DNA of 64,000 nt, taken from contig CP089453.1 of NCBI GenBank assembly GCA_026636295.1, positions 372,001-436,000 of the forward strand, given 5' to 3'. Shown here in pieces: positions 51,461 to 62,642 of the stretch (within the stretch, counting starts at the first letter, position 1; each line of letters starts with the position of its first letter). The notes under the pieces were generated by a model, which was not told the origin of the DNA, ran no database searches, and saw nothing but the letters and a program-made list of their open reading frames with translations. The DNA is from Medakamo hakoo. Lineage: Eukaryota; Chlorophyta; Trebouxiophyceae; Coccomyxaceae. A program made the translations under genes and the position numbers.

Positions 51461-54400
51461 ATGGCCCGCCCGCACGGCCTGGCCACGGCCGGCCCGCCGG
51501 CCTCCGCCCCGCCCCCTCCCCTGTCGAAACGCCCGCGCGACGAGTACGACTTCCCGGCGGACGACGGCGACGCGGGCGGCGACGCGGGCGGCGGCGGCGG
51601 TGGCCAAGCCCGGCCCGCCCACCGCGCGCGCCCGGCGGGCTGGCCCGCCCCGCGCGGTGCGTCCGCGTCCGTCTCTCCCGCCGCCGCCACGCCCGCTGTG
51701 CCGGGCGGCCCCAACTGGCCCGCGCGCGGTGCCAGTGACCCGCCGTCCACCGCGCCGCCGGCGTGGCGTGGGAATGGGAACGCGGCCGCCCGCCGCGTGG
51801 GCGCGGCCGAACACTGGTACCGGTGCGGTGGGGGCGGCGTGCCGCCGGCAGCGGGCACGGTCACGCTGCGCTGGCCTGACCAGGCCGCCGCCGGTGATGC
51901 CGGGCGGTCCCGGCCTCACCGCCGCGAGGTCCCACCGCCGTCGCCGCCGCCGCCGCCGCCACCGCACCAGCCGGAGCCTTCTTCTTCCCCGCCGCGCCCG
52001 CCGCCCTCCTTGCACGCCGGCCTGGGCCCGGCCCGGACGTCGGGCGTGGGCACGGCCGGCTCGCCCGCACCGTCGGCGACCACCATGCCGTCGCCCGCCG
52101 CCACCGTGGCGGCCGTCAAAGCGGCGACGGCTGCCCTCCTCCGCCACGCGTCGTCCGGCGGCGTCACGGGCGCCGCGTCCGAGACGGGGACGGCCGGGTC
52201 GGCGGAGCCGCTGCCGCCGCCGGCGCCGCGGGATGAGGCTGCACCGCCCGCCGCGCGTGCTGCCACAGCTGCGGCGGCCGCCGTCACTCCCCCGCCGCCG
52301 CCGCCCTGCCTCGGCGCGCCTCCGCCCGGCCGCCTCGCCCCCTTCCCGCCGCCGCCGCCGCCGGGGTACGGCGCGCCCGAAGTCGAAGTCCTGTGCGCGG
52401 GCGTGCCCTCCCTGTTCCTGCTGGACACGTGGCGCTTCGTCGCGCCGGAGGGCCTGCCGGGGAGGGAAGCGGCGGGCGTGCCGGCTGGTGGAGAGATCCC
52501 CGGCGCGCTGTTTGTCCGCCTCGCCCGCGGCGGCGGCGGGGCTCCCGGAGAGCCGCCCGCCTCCACGGCCGCCGACTGGGTGGACGGTTCGGCCATCGAG
52601 TGGGACGGCCCGGCGCCGCCCGGCCACGACTGGAAGCGGCACGTGTGCGTGGTTGTGCGGGCGCCGCCACCGGCCGACGAGGCGGGCGCGCCGCCGCCCC
52701 CGCCGCCGACGCTCGTCCCGCTGGCCGACTGGCTGGCCGCGGCGGCCGCGCACCGGCGTGGGGATGGTGCCGTGCGCCTGGTCCCGCTGGGCGCGGACCC
52801 GCCGCCCGTGACGGCGGCGGCCAAGCCGGCGGCGGCGGCTGCGCTGCCGCGGCCGCCGCCGCCGCCCGCGCCTGGCGCCGCGCAGCCCGCCACGTCCGCC
52901 GGCGACGACGCCGACCGGGCGGCCGCCTTCCTGGCCCTGTTCGGCTCGCCGCGCGGCCGGGCCCTGACCCGGGCCCTGGCCGCGGAGGCGGACCCGCTGC
53001 CCCGCCCGGCGCCCAGCGGCGCCGCGGTCGGAGGCGGCGGTGCGGCGCGGTCGAGCGCCGCGGGCGGCCGGCCTGCCGCCGCGCCGACCGGCACGGCCGC
53101 CACCGCGCTGCCGCCGCCTCCAGGCGGCAACCCGCCCGATTCAGCCATGCTGGCGTCTCCGCTGCCCTGGCGCGGAGGCGAGGACGAGGAGGGCGGCGGG
53201 CCCGCCGGGCCGCCGCCGCCGATGCCGGGGCCGGGCGGGACGGCGCCCGGCGGCGGCGGCGTGGCCCACCCGCCCGTCGCAATGACGCCCGCCACGTCTC
53301 CGCTCGCTGCGGCGGGCATCAAGTGCGCGACGCCCGCGGGCGTGGAGGCCGTCATTCCGCTGGGCGCGACCCTGCCTCCCGCGGGTCCGGGCGGCGGCCT
53401 GGCGTGGGCGTCGGGCGGCGGCGGCGGCCCAGCGTTCCGCCCGGCCGCGGCGGCCGCGCCCGCGCCGGCCGCGCCCGCGCCGTCCGCGCCCGCGTCCGCG
53501 CCCGCCTCCGGCCCGCCCACCTTCCCGGGCTTGCCGGGCGACCTGGTGGATGACTTGTTGGGGGATTTGGGGTGCGCCAGCGGCGGCCCGCCGGCGGCGG
53601 CGCCGCAGGCGCGGCCCGCGCCCGCCGCCGAGGCCGCCCCGCCCCACCGCCCACCGCCGCCGCCGCAGTCCATCCTGTCCTCCGGCTCCGCCGACGCCCA
53701 GCCCCGCCCCGCGTCTGGGCGCGGACGTGGGCGTGGGGGGCGTGGCCGTGGGCGCGGGCGGGGTGGGCGCGGCCGCGGGCGTGGCGCCGCCGCGGCCGCC
53801 GCCGCGGCAGCAGAGCCGAAGCCGCGGTCGCCACCGCCGCCGCTCAACGACGACGACGACGACGGCGACGCCCCGCACCAGCACCCGGACGGCACGTCCC
53901 CCTCCGGCGTCGCCGCCCGCGTGCACAAGCGCGCGCGCGGCGGGTCTGCGCGCGGCGCCCTGGCCGCAGCCGTCGCGGCGGCGGAGGCGGCGGACGAGGA
54001 CGGGACGGAGAGCGGCGGTGGGGGTGGCGGCGGCGGCGGCCGGGGCCGCCGCCCGACGCGCGGCCGGGCAGCTGCGGCTGCTGCCGCCACCGCCGCCACC
54101 ACGGCCAGCCCGCCGGCCGCGTCCTCGCCCATCCCGCCCCCACTGTCCGGCACGACACTGACGGCGCCCCTGTGCGGCGGGCCGGGCGCCGTCGCGGACT
54201 CGGCCCTGGCGGCCGCCCGCGAGGCGGCCGCGGTCGCGGCCGCGACCGCGGCTGCCGAAGCCGCGGCCGCCGCGGCCGGCGCGGCCGCTTCCTCGCCCGC
54301 CAGTGGCCCGCGCCGCGCGCCGTCGCCTGCCCCAGTCGCGGTGCCGTCGGCGGCGGGCGCCCGCCGCCGCACCCGCAACAACGCGGCCGGGCCGGCGACC

Positions 54401-55693
54401 GTCGCCGCCGCAGCCGCGGCAGCCACCACCTCCTCCCCACGCCGCCCGGGCGGCTCCACGCTGGGCGACTCCTTCTTCGGCCCGCCCGTCTTTGGCCGGG
54501 CCCGCCGGTCCGGCGTGCACGCGGACGTGGATTCCGACTGTCCCCCGCCCCCGCCGCGCCGGGACGGGTCGCACGGCGACGACGCCTCCCTCGACGACGG
54601 CTTCGCCACCTCCGCGTCTGCGGACGGGACGGGCGACGACGGCGACGTCGGCGACCCCGGGCCCGCCGGCGGCGGCCGCGGCGGGCCCGGCCTGCCCGTC
54701 CCCGTCGGCTTCACGTCCATCGCCCGGTCCACGGGCGGGCGGGGCGCGGTCGGCGGCGGCACAGGCGGCGCCGGCGCCGCCCGCGTGCGCGAAGAAGGCC
54801 AGGGCGAGGGCGGCGGGTCTGGCGGCTGCGGGGAACGGCGGGCGTGCTCGCCCTCCGTCGCCGCGCCCGTCCACGCCGGCCGGGCGGGGCGCAGGCGGGC
54901 TGGCGGCGGTCCCGCGGCCGACCGCGGCGACGAGGTGGTCCACCTCCCGGCCGCGTCGTCCGCACGGTCTGTGGAGGACGGCGGCGGCGGCGGCGGCGGC
55001 GGCGACGGCGCCACGCACGACGACCCCGGCGTGTGGCCCGGCGGCGGCGCGCCCGCGTCCTGGCGCCCGGGCCCGCGCGCCGGCGGCGGTGGCGGGCCGC
55101 ACCACATCGCCGCCGCCGCGTCCGTCGCGGCGGGCGTGCCGCGCGCGCGCATGACGCGCGGCCCCGCGACGGCGGGCGCCCCCGGCCACCACGGCGGCGG
55201 CGCGGTCGGCTTCTTCCCCGGCGGCGGCACGGCCGCGGTGGTGGACGTGGATGGCGCGCACCCGTCCCCGCCGCCGCACCCGCCGGCGCCGCCCGCGCAG
55301 GCGGCGCAGCGCCCCGGCGACGCTGGCCCCGCGCCCGCGCACCCGCACCCGCCGGGCGGGCCCGTCGCCTTCATCCCCGCCATCCTGCCCGCGCGGGCGT
55401 CGCCGTCCTTCCCGCACAACTCCGTGTCCAACCAGGCGGAACAGGTCATCACCGCCCTGGACGCCGCGCTGCGCGGCCTGGGCGCCGGCCCGGGCGCGCT
55501 CATGCAGGCGACGTTCACGCTGCGGCCCGGGACGCCCGGCGCGGCCGACGCGCTGCGGTGCGTGTGGCGCGGGTGGGCCGCGTCGGCCGGCGGCGGCCGC
55601 GTCCCCGACCCGCTCATCAGCTTCAAGGAGCCGGAGGGCGAGCACGTCCAGGTGATCATGGAGTATGCGGTGGCCAGCACGGCGGGTGGAGGT

Positions 55694-55724
<31 letters not shown>

Positions 55725-55729
55725 CGTGA
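51461..55729 (+). CDS. large low-complexity nuclear-type protein, SAND-like and RidA-like parts
   Basis: The single coding exon encodes 1,422 residues dominated by Ala, Gly and Pro. A KRPRDEYDF motif near the start suggests nuclear import. A denser block at about residues 305-430 reads VEVLCAGVPSLFLLDTWRF, then later GHDWKRHVCVV and PLADWL. This recalls SAND domains, which have VxCG...RF and a KDWK core, but several consensus residues are absent. An Arg/Gly repeat (SGRGRGRGGRGRGRG, near 752-775) looks like an RGG box. The last 105 residues form a second compact block (NQAEQVITALDAALRGLGAG, MQATFTLRPG, HVQVIMEYAVAS) with the pattern of RidA/YjgF proteins. A poly-Gly tail ends it. Both domain calls are tentative. 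Confidence 0.6.
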
Positions 55730-55941
55730 GAAGTTGAAAGTTGGGGGTGGTGGATGGGCGTGTGTGTGCACGACCAACCCCGTGTGCGGGTTGGTCGCGC
55801 TTCCCTCCTCTCGCCGCGTGTGCTGGGGCCTGCGCTTCCTTTCGCTCGCGCGTGGTGTTGCGTTTTCCTTTTTTTGTAAAGTCTCCTTGTCCTCTTCTAC
55901 AGGTGTGTGTACGGTCCCCTTCACCCCCCACCCACCCCGCC

Positions 55942-56627
55942 TCACCCGCGCGGCCCCTTGGCCACCAACCCGCCGACCGCCGCCTCGACGCCCGCCGCGT
56001 CCAGCCCGCTCAACGGCACGGACGCTTCCACGCCCTTGTCGTACCGGGCGTACGCAACAGGGCTTACGCCGTCGGCTTCCCGCACCAGGAGCGGGAAGCC
56101 CGGGTTGGCCTGCTTCAGGGCGGCAAACTGGGCGGAGAGGAAGTCGCTGTGTGGACGGATGGGGACGGGGTGCGGAGTGCGGAGTGGAGGTTGAGAGGAG
56201 GGAGAAGGATGAGCGAGGAGAGAGGTGGTGGTCCGCGCTCGTCCTCCCCATTTCGCTCCCTCTCCCCGCTGTGCACCGCGGACACAGGCGAGCTCCCCGT
56301 GCGTGCGTAGAGTCGAGGGCAGGAGCCTCGGCGGTGGTGTGCGTCGCGTTTTGCTTTTGCGCCGGCGAGCGCATTCGTCGTCCACAAAAAATAAACTCCC
56401 CCAGCCGAAAGGCAAAGCCAAACTCACCGAGCGCCCTTGCTGGCGGGCGAGGAATTGCACAGGTGGATGCTGTGAGGAGAGAGCGTGTGGGTGTTTAGTG
56501 TGAATGGACGGTGGCGCGAGAAAGATCGAGGCGTCGATCGACGGGTGACGGCGCGGAACGACGACGCGACGCTCCCAACTCACCGCAGCTCCTGCAGGTT
56601 TTTAGACAGCTGGCCGCGCCAGGCCAT
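55942..56627 (-). CDS. NDUFA2: complex I subunit NDUFA2 (B8)
   Basis: This is an accessory subunit of mitochondrial NADH dehydrogenase. Exons are 56584-56627, 56428-56469 (42 nt) and 55942-56146, giving 96 residues. Both splice junctions interrupt an Arg codon in phase 2. The reading is MAWRGQLSKNLQELR, IHLCNSSPASKGAR, then DFLSAQFAALKQANPGFPLL with VREADGVSPVAYARYDKGVE. This matches NDUFA2 throughout, including the thioredoxin-like start and the CxSSPAS element. The C-terminus is Ala/Gly-rich. Confidence 0.95.
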
Positions 56628-56936
56628 GGTTGTCGTGCGATGTGCTGTGCTTGCGCTGGGCGTGGCGGAGGGGCGGAGAAAAAGCAGCGTGCTGCCGGGA
56701 ATGCTCTCTCCTGGGGCGAACGCGGGAGTGAGGGCACGGCTGACCGTCTCGACCTCGCCCATCAAACCATCCTCCGCTCCCCCCCAGGCGGGTTCCCATG
56801 CTGCTCACACTTACACAGCACGCCACCACGAATCAGCCCTGTCGGCTGCGGGCACGCCGACAGGGCTGACACCGTCTTTGCCCTCTTTCAACGCTCCCCC
56901 CCAAAAAACAACCTCCCCCCCCACCCTCTCTCCCTC
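56628..56936. other. spacer with a perfect inverted repeat
   Basis: These 309 bp lie between the NDUFA2 start and the stop codon of the next minus-strand gene. The only structure I see is the 14-bp inverted repeat at 56833-56869. Confidence 0.5.
56833..56869. repeat. perfect 14-bp inverted repeat
   Basis: The arms tcagccctgtcggc (56833-56846) and gccgacagggctga (56856-56869) are exact reverse complements around a 9-nt loop. The element lies about 67 bp downstream of the stop codon of the Cys-rich secreted protein, so it probably falls in that gene's 3' UTR, or in the NDUFA2 promoter. Confidence 0.9.
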
Positions 56937-57930
56937 TCATTTCTCAATCGCCGCACACACCGCTTTCACACGCATCGTCGACAGGCGGGGCACCGGCGCG
57001 ACGTTGACCCAGATGGCGGTGCACTGGTTTTTCTCGGGGTCGACGGACGTCGTGCCAATCGACCAGTCCGCGCCCGGGTTGGTGGGGGACGGGTCAGACG
57101 GGAACCTGAAATTTTTTTCAGGGGGGAGGGGGCTGGGTGTGAGGTGCATGCAAGCAGTGGGGGACGGGGGCGGGCGGGAGAGGGCAGTGGGGGCGCGCGA
57201 CGGTGCGTCTGACACCCGGGCGCGCGTTGCAGACAGCCGCACGCGCACGGCGCCGCGTCCCCTTGTCCCCCACCATGAAATGAAACGCACTGTAAAGCGG
57301 AACACGACTGAATGAACGAGCCGTCAGGACACACGGAGAAGCCGGGCGTGCACCCGCACCGCGCCGGCTGGCTGCCCGGGACGAAGCAGTCCCCAAATGG
57401 TCCTGGAGGGGAGCCGCCGCTGATGGCGGAGCAGTTGGTCACGCTTTCGGGCCCAAAAAAGGTGACCAGTTTCGGTGGCTTGAGAAAGAGGGCGGTGTTG
57501 ACGGCGGCGGGGTCGGCGGCGGCTGTGTGTGGAAAGGTGAAACAAAAAAAAAGGTGAGGCGGTGGTTGGCGGGTCGCGACGCAACTGCCAAGCCGCCCGC
57601 CCGCCCGTCGCCGGCCTGGGGACGACGACGGCGGACGACCGTTCACGCCGCCCTGCACAGTTCGTCACAGGGCGGCCGTATCACACTTTGTCGCACGAGG
57701 GTTCGGGGCGCTGGCGGCCACGCCGGCTGCGCGCGGACGTGCGTGCACAGAAACGGCATCTGCGCGCGGGCCGGGCGGGGGAGGGAACGCGCGCGTGGAC
57801 AGAGAGAGAGGAAGCGCGGGGGGGGAGGCCGCCCTCTATGTCACGCACCACCAGGCTTGTCCGCCAGGTCCTCGGCGTGGACTCCCGCCAGGGCCCCGGC
57901 AAAAAGGGCGACAGCCGTGAGGAGGCGCAT
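56937..57930 (-). CDS. secreted Cys-rich protein, unknown
   Basis: Three exons (57849-57930, 57306-57522 and 56937-57105) give 155 residues. The signal peptide is clear (MRLLTAVALFAGALAGVHA). After it come a Cys-rich module of about 60 residues (TNCSAISGGSPPGPFGDC, CGCTPGFSVCPDGSFIQS) and a C-terminal block (PGADWSIGTTSVDPEKNQC, VNVAPVPRLSTMRVKAVC). The splice site after FIQS uses a weak GTGTTC donor, so this boundary is less sure. Seven Cys are visible in the mature protein. I do not recognise the family. It diverges from the strictosidine-synthase-like gene, 173 bp apart. Confidence 0.65.
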
Positions 57931-58103
57931 GGTGTTTATAATAAAAAAATCGCAGTGTGTGTCTTTGCACATTCCTAGAAAAAAAAAACGCTCGCAAAAA
58001 CGCTCGCAAAAACGCAGGCAAAAACGCTCGCAAGCGCGCATGCGAGCGCTTTCACTCCCCCGTTTGTCCGGCCTTCCACGGGCGTCCTTTCCCACCTCTG
58101 ACC
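57931..58103. promoter_or_regulatory. divergent promoter with 12-bp repeats
   Basis: This 173-bp spacer lies between divergent start codons. It contains A-rich stretches on both sides and four 12-bp direct repeats at 57989-58036. Confidence 0.5.
57989..58036. repeat. four 12-bp tandem repeats
   Basis: The unit is cgctcgcaaaaa. Copies 1 and 2 are identical, copy 3 is cgcaggcaaaaa and copy 4 is cgctcgcaagcg. Copy 4 continues into an inverted cgctcgca/tgcgagcg pair (58025-58048). The array lies about 60-110 bp from both start codons. Confidence 0.9.
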
Positions 58104-59336
58104 ATGCACGCAGGCGCCCTGGCCGCCCTGGCGGTCGGCCTGCTGGCGGCCTCAATCGACCTGACGGGCGTCCACATGCGGACCGCCGTCCGCCTCCCGC
58201 TCGGGGTGCCGCCGCCCGCGGCCGTCCCCCGCCTCACCGCCCCCGACGCCGGCGCCATGGCCGCGTCCACCCTCCGGTCCGCCACGACGTCCTGGGCGCC
58301 CACCATTGTGGGCGCCGAATCCTTTGCCTTTGACGGGTCCGGGACGCTGTACACCGGGTCAGCCAATGGCACGGTGTGGGCGGCAAAGGCGGCGGGCGGA
58401 CACAACAACACACAGCCCACCCCCCTGGCCCACCTGGGCGGCCGCCCCGTCGGCCTGGCCTGGGACGCGCGGCACGGCCGCCTGCTGGTCGCCTGCACGG
58501 TCAAAGGCCTGTTGGGCGTCGACGCCAAAACCGGCCGCGTCTCCCTGCTCTCGTCGCACGCGGGCCCGGGGCCCGACCCGGCCGCCCAGCCGGGCGGGCT
58601 CGTGACGTTCGCCAACTCAGTGGTGCCGCTGCCGCCCTTTGTCGGCGGGGCGGGGGCGGACGGCGGCGCCCTCTTCACGACGTCGCTGAACACGCCGCCC
58701 CCACCGCCGTCGTCCCCGGGAGCGGCCTGGCAGCCGGTCGAAGCGGCGACCGCGGCGCTGTTCAGCGGCGTGCCGGCTGGGAAGGTGCTGCGCTACGATG
58801 AAGCAAGTGGGGAGACCACCACCCTCGCGTCCGGCCTGTGGTTTGCGAATGGCCTGGCGCTGTTGCCCGGCGGCAAGGCGGCCGTCGTCGCGGAAACCAT
58901 GGCGGGGCGCCTGGTCCGCGTTGATTTGGAGACGGGCGCCACCTCGCACTTTGCGTCCCTCCCCGGCTTTCCGGACGGCGTGTCGCCCGCTGGGCGGGGT
59001 GGCGGCGGCGGGGTGGACGGCGGGGTGGACGGAGGCGGCGCGGGCGGCAGCGTGTGGGTGGCCATCGTCGAAGCGCCCGGCCCGCCCGCCACTTTCCTGG
59101 CGTCCTCCCGACTCGCGCGCTGGCTGCTGGCCCGCCTGCCCGCCGGGGTGGCGACCAAAGCCACGCAGCCGGTCGGGATGGTCGTGCGCGTGTCCACCGA
59201 CGACGGGTCCATCCTGGAGACACGAGCGGACAGGGGAGGGAAGGTTGTGCGCGGCGTGACGTCGGTCGTTGAAGGGAGGGGGAGGCTGTGGCTGGGGTCG
59301 CTGGCCCATGAGGGCGTGCAGTCCGTGGCCGTGTGA
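58104..59336 (+). CDS. strictosidine-synthase-like / APMAP beta-propeller
   Basis: This is a six-bladed beta-propeller protein of the SSL/APMAP group, ER or membrane associated. The single exon from ATG 58104 encodes 410 residues. A hydrophobic N-terminal anchor (ALAALAVGLLAASIDL) is followed by the propeller: VGAESFAFDGSGTLYTGSAN, HLGGRPVGLAWDA, GLLGVDAKTGRVSLL, GLWFANGLALLPGG, ETMAGRLVRVDLETG and FPDGVSP. The C-terminal LGSLAHEGVQSVAV is close to the family ending. Plant strictosidine synthase makes alkaloids, but SSL/APMAP relatives lack that activity and resemble arylesterases. The substrate is unknown. Confidence 0.88.
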   Translation: MHAGALAALAVGLLAASIDLTGVHMRTAVRLPLGVPPPAAVPRLTAPDAGAMAASTLRSATTSWAPTIVGAESFAFDGSGTLYTGSANGTVWAAKAAGGHNNTQPTPLAHLGGRPVGLAWDARHGRLLVACTVKGLLGVDAKTGRVSLLSSHAGPGPDPAAQPGGLVTFANSVVPLPPFVGGAGADGGALFTTSLNTPPPPPSSPGAAWQPVEAATAALFSGVPAGKVLRYDEASGETTTLASGLWFANGLALLPGGKAAVVAETMAGRLVRVDLETGATSHFASLPGFPDGVSPAGRGGGGGVDGGVDGGGAGGSVWVAIVEAPGPPATFLASSRLARWLLARLPAGVATKATQPVGMVVRVSTDDGSILETRADRGGKVVRGVTSVVEGRGRLWLGSLAHEGVQSVAV

Positions 59337-59520
59337 AGAAAGGATGGTAGCTGTGGGTTGCAGGGGTCAGACGAGGAGGGAGACAGGAGAGGGCTGAGCA
59401 CACACAGCGGTTCCTTTCCTTCCGCGGGCCGGGTGGCGGGCGGCCGGCGGCACTCCTGCGGGCGCACACACACACCCTGCAGACCCCACCTGCCCGCGCA
59501 CACAGCCCGTGCACTGGAGA

Positions 59521-62500
59521 ATGGACGCACCGCCCGCCAACGGCCACGGCCGGGTCAACGGGCCGGCCGCCGACGGCAATGCAGCGGTGCGTTTTTGCTG
59601 CCTGCGTTCACGGAGGGCGTGCCGCTGTCCACAACGCCCTGGCCCCGGTGATTGAGCAGAGCACCGGGTCACCCTGCAGGCAGCGTAGCAGGTGGAACCG
59701 TGTCGGCCGTGCCCGCACGGTCCGAAAACGAAATCACACGAACGCCGCCCTCGCCTAGGCATGCGCAGCCCTCACCCCTCACGCACACACACACTCTTCC
59801 GCCTCCCAACAGGACGCGCCGGACGCCCGTGCCCCCACCCCCGTCAGTGGGCCGGGGCCTGGACCCGTGGACGCAGTGGCAGTGGAGCGACCGCCGTCGC
59901 CCGTGTATTTCGCAGAGGTAGGAAATGAGGAGAAAAATCGTGTTCGTGGGGGGCTGGGGAGAGTTCGTCGACCCAACACACCCCGAAACACCCTCGACGC
60001 GCGCGGCCATCCCACCGGCCCCACCCACCCACACTAAAACAGGCCCGCCACGACGCCGGACCCGCCGCGTCGACGTCTGACGGCGCGGACCCCTCGTCGT
60101 CCACCGCCCTCGCCCTCACCGGCGCGCCCCCGCCGCCGACCGTCCCGCGCTGGCGCCAGCGCGAGCGCACCAAGACGACCGCGGCCGCGCTCGTGCTGTG
60201 CCTCAACATCGGCGTCGACCCGCCCGACGCGCTGCGCGTCTCGCCGTGCGCCCGGCTGGAGTGCTGGGTGGACCCGGCGTCCATGGCGCCGCCCAAAGCC
60301 CTGGAGACGATCGGCCAGGCCCTCCAGGCGCAGTACGAGCGGTGGCAGCCGCGCGCGCGGTACCGCCTCCACCTCGACCCGACGACCGACGACGTCCGCA
60401 AGCTGGCGGCGTCCGCCCGGCGGGCGGCCCGGGGCGAGCGCGTCCTCTTCCACTACAACGGCCACGGCGTCCCCCGCCCCACGCCCAACGGCGAGGTCTG
60501 GGTCTTCAACCGGGCGTACACGCAGTACATCCCGCTGTCCGTGTACGACCTGCAGGCCTGGGTGGGCTCCCCCGCCGTGTACGTGCTGGACTGTTCCGGC
60601 GCCGGCCTGGTCGCGGCGTCCGCCCGCGCGTTCGCGGAGCAGCGGGCCGCCGAAGCGGCGGCGGCGGCGGCGGCGGCGGCGGGCGGGCCGGGCGCGGCGG
60701 AGGCGGAGGCGGCGGCCGCCGCGGCGGCCGGCCTGCGCGACGACGCCATCCTCCTGGCCGCGTGCGGCGCGCACGAGACGCTGCCCACGTCGCCGTCCCT
60801 GCCCGCCGACGTCTTCACCGCCTGCCTGACCACGCCCATCAAGGTCGCGCTGCGCTGGGCGGCGGCCCGGTCCCCGCTGGGGCCGGAGGGCCTGACGCGC
60901 GACGCGGCCGACCGCGTCCCGGGCAAGCAGACCGACCGCAAGACGCCCCTGGGCGAGCTCAACTGGGTCTTCACCGCCGTCACGGACACGATCGCGTGGA
61001 ACTGCCTGCCCCGCGCCCTGTTCCAGCGCCTGTTCCGCCAGGACTTGCTCGTCGCGTCCCTGTGCCGCAACTTCCTGCTGGCGGAGCGGGTGATGCGGCG
61101 GGAGGGGTGCACGCCGCGCGCGTGGCCGCCGCTGCCGCCGACGGCCGCCCACCCGCTGTGGGCGGCGTGGGACGCGGCGGCCGAGGCCGTCCTGCTCCAG
61201 TTGCCGGGGCTCCTGGCCGGTGGCGGCGGCAGCGGGGGTGCGGGCGCGGAAGCGGCGGCCGTGGCGGCGGTCGCGGGCGCGGCCGCGCACGCGGCGGGCG
61301 CCGTCGCGGCCGCGGCCTCGCCCGCGCCCGCGCCGCCGCTCGGCCCGCCGGGCGCCTCCACCGCGTCCGGCCCCGCCGCTTTTCGCCCGTCCCCCTTCTT
61401 CGCGGACCAGCTGACCGCGTTCGAGCTGTGGCTGGCCACGGGCGCGGCCCGGGCGGCGGGGGCGGCGGTGCCGGGCAAGGCCGGCGCCGGCGGCGGCGGC
61501 GGCGGGGGGCGCGCACCGCCGCCCGGCGGCCCGCCGCCGCGCCCGCCCGAGCAGCTGCCCATCGTCCTGCAAGTCCTCCTCTCCCAGGTCCACCGGGTGC
61601 GGGCGCTCGCCCTGCTGGCCCGCTTCCTGGATGCCGGCCCCGGCGCCGTGGATCTGGCCCTGTCCGTCGGCATCTTCCCGTACGTGCTGAAGCTGTTGCA
61701 GACGTCCGCGCCCGACCTGCGCCCGGCCCTGTCCTTCATTTGGGCGCGCGTCCTGGCCCTGGACCCGGCCTGCCAGGCCGACCTGGCCAAGGACGGCGGC
61801 CACCTGTACTTTGTGCGCCACCTGGACGCGCCGGACGGGCCTGGCGTCGGGGGCGGCGGTCCGCAGGCGGGCCCGCCCCACCACACGCAGTGGCCGCCGC
61901 CGATGGAACCGCCGCCGCTCCACGCCCGCCCGCCGCCGCCCGCCTGGGCGGCCGGCTCGCCGTACTACGGCGCGCCGCCGCCACCCGCCGTGCACGACGC
62001 GCGCACACCGCTGCCGCCGCCGCCCGTGGCCCCGCCCCCGCTGGACGCCGGCCTGGGCGGCGGCGGCGGACACGGGTGGGGCGTGCCGCCGCCACCCCCG
62101 CCCGCCCCCGTCCCGCCCCCGCCGCCCGGACCGCCGCCGCCCGCCTCCCGCGCGCACGCCGCCTTTGTCCTGGCGGCTGTGTGCGACCGCCACCCGCGCG
62201 GCCAGGCCGCCTGTGCGGCGGCCGGCCTGGTGGACGTGCTGTGCCGGCGCCTGGTGGCCGCGGCTGCGGCGGGCCCCCCGGCCCGCCCGCCGCCGCCGGG
62301 CGCCATTCCGCCCTGCGGCGCCGTGTGCGGCGTGGCCGACCCGCCGCCCGGGTCGGACCCCGGTGGAGAAGCCGCGGGCACGTCCCTGCTCATCCAGTGG
62401 CTGGCCCTGGCGCTGGGCGCCCTGGTGGACGGCGCGCCAGAGTTGGGGGCGGCGGCCGCCGCGCGCGGCGCGCCCGACGCCCTGTCCCGCCTGCTGGGCT

Positions 62501-62606
62501 CCGGCGACCCGGAAGTGCGGGCGGCCGCCCTCTTTGCCCTGGGGCGGCTCATCACCGTGCCCCAGGCCGGTGGTGGTGGCGAGCCGGCGCACGAGGCGGC
62601 GGCAGC

Positions 62607-62642
<36 letters not shown>

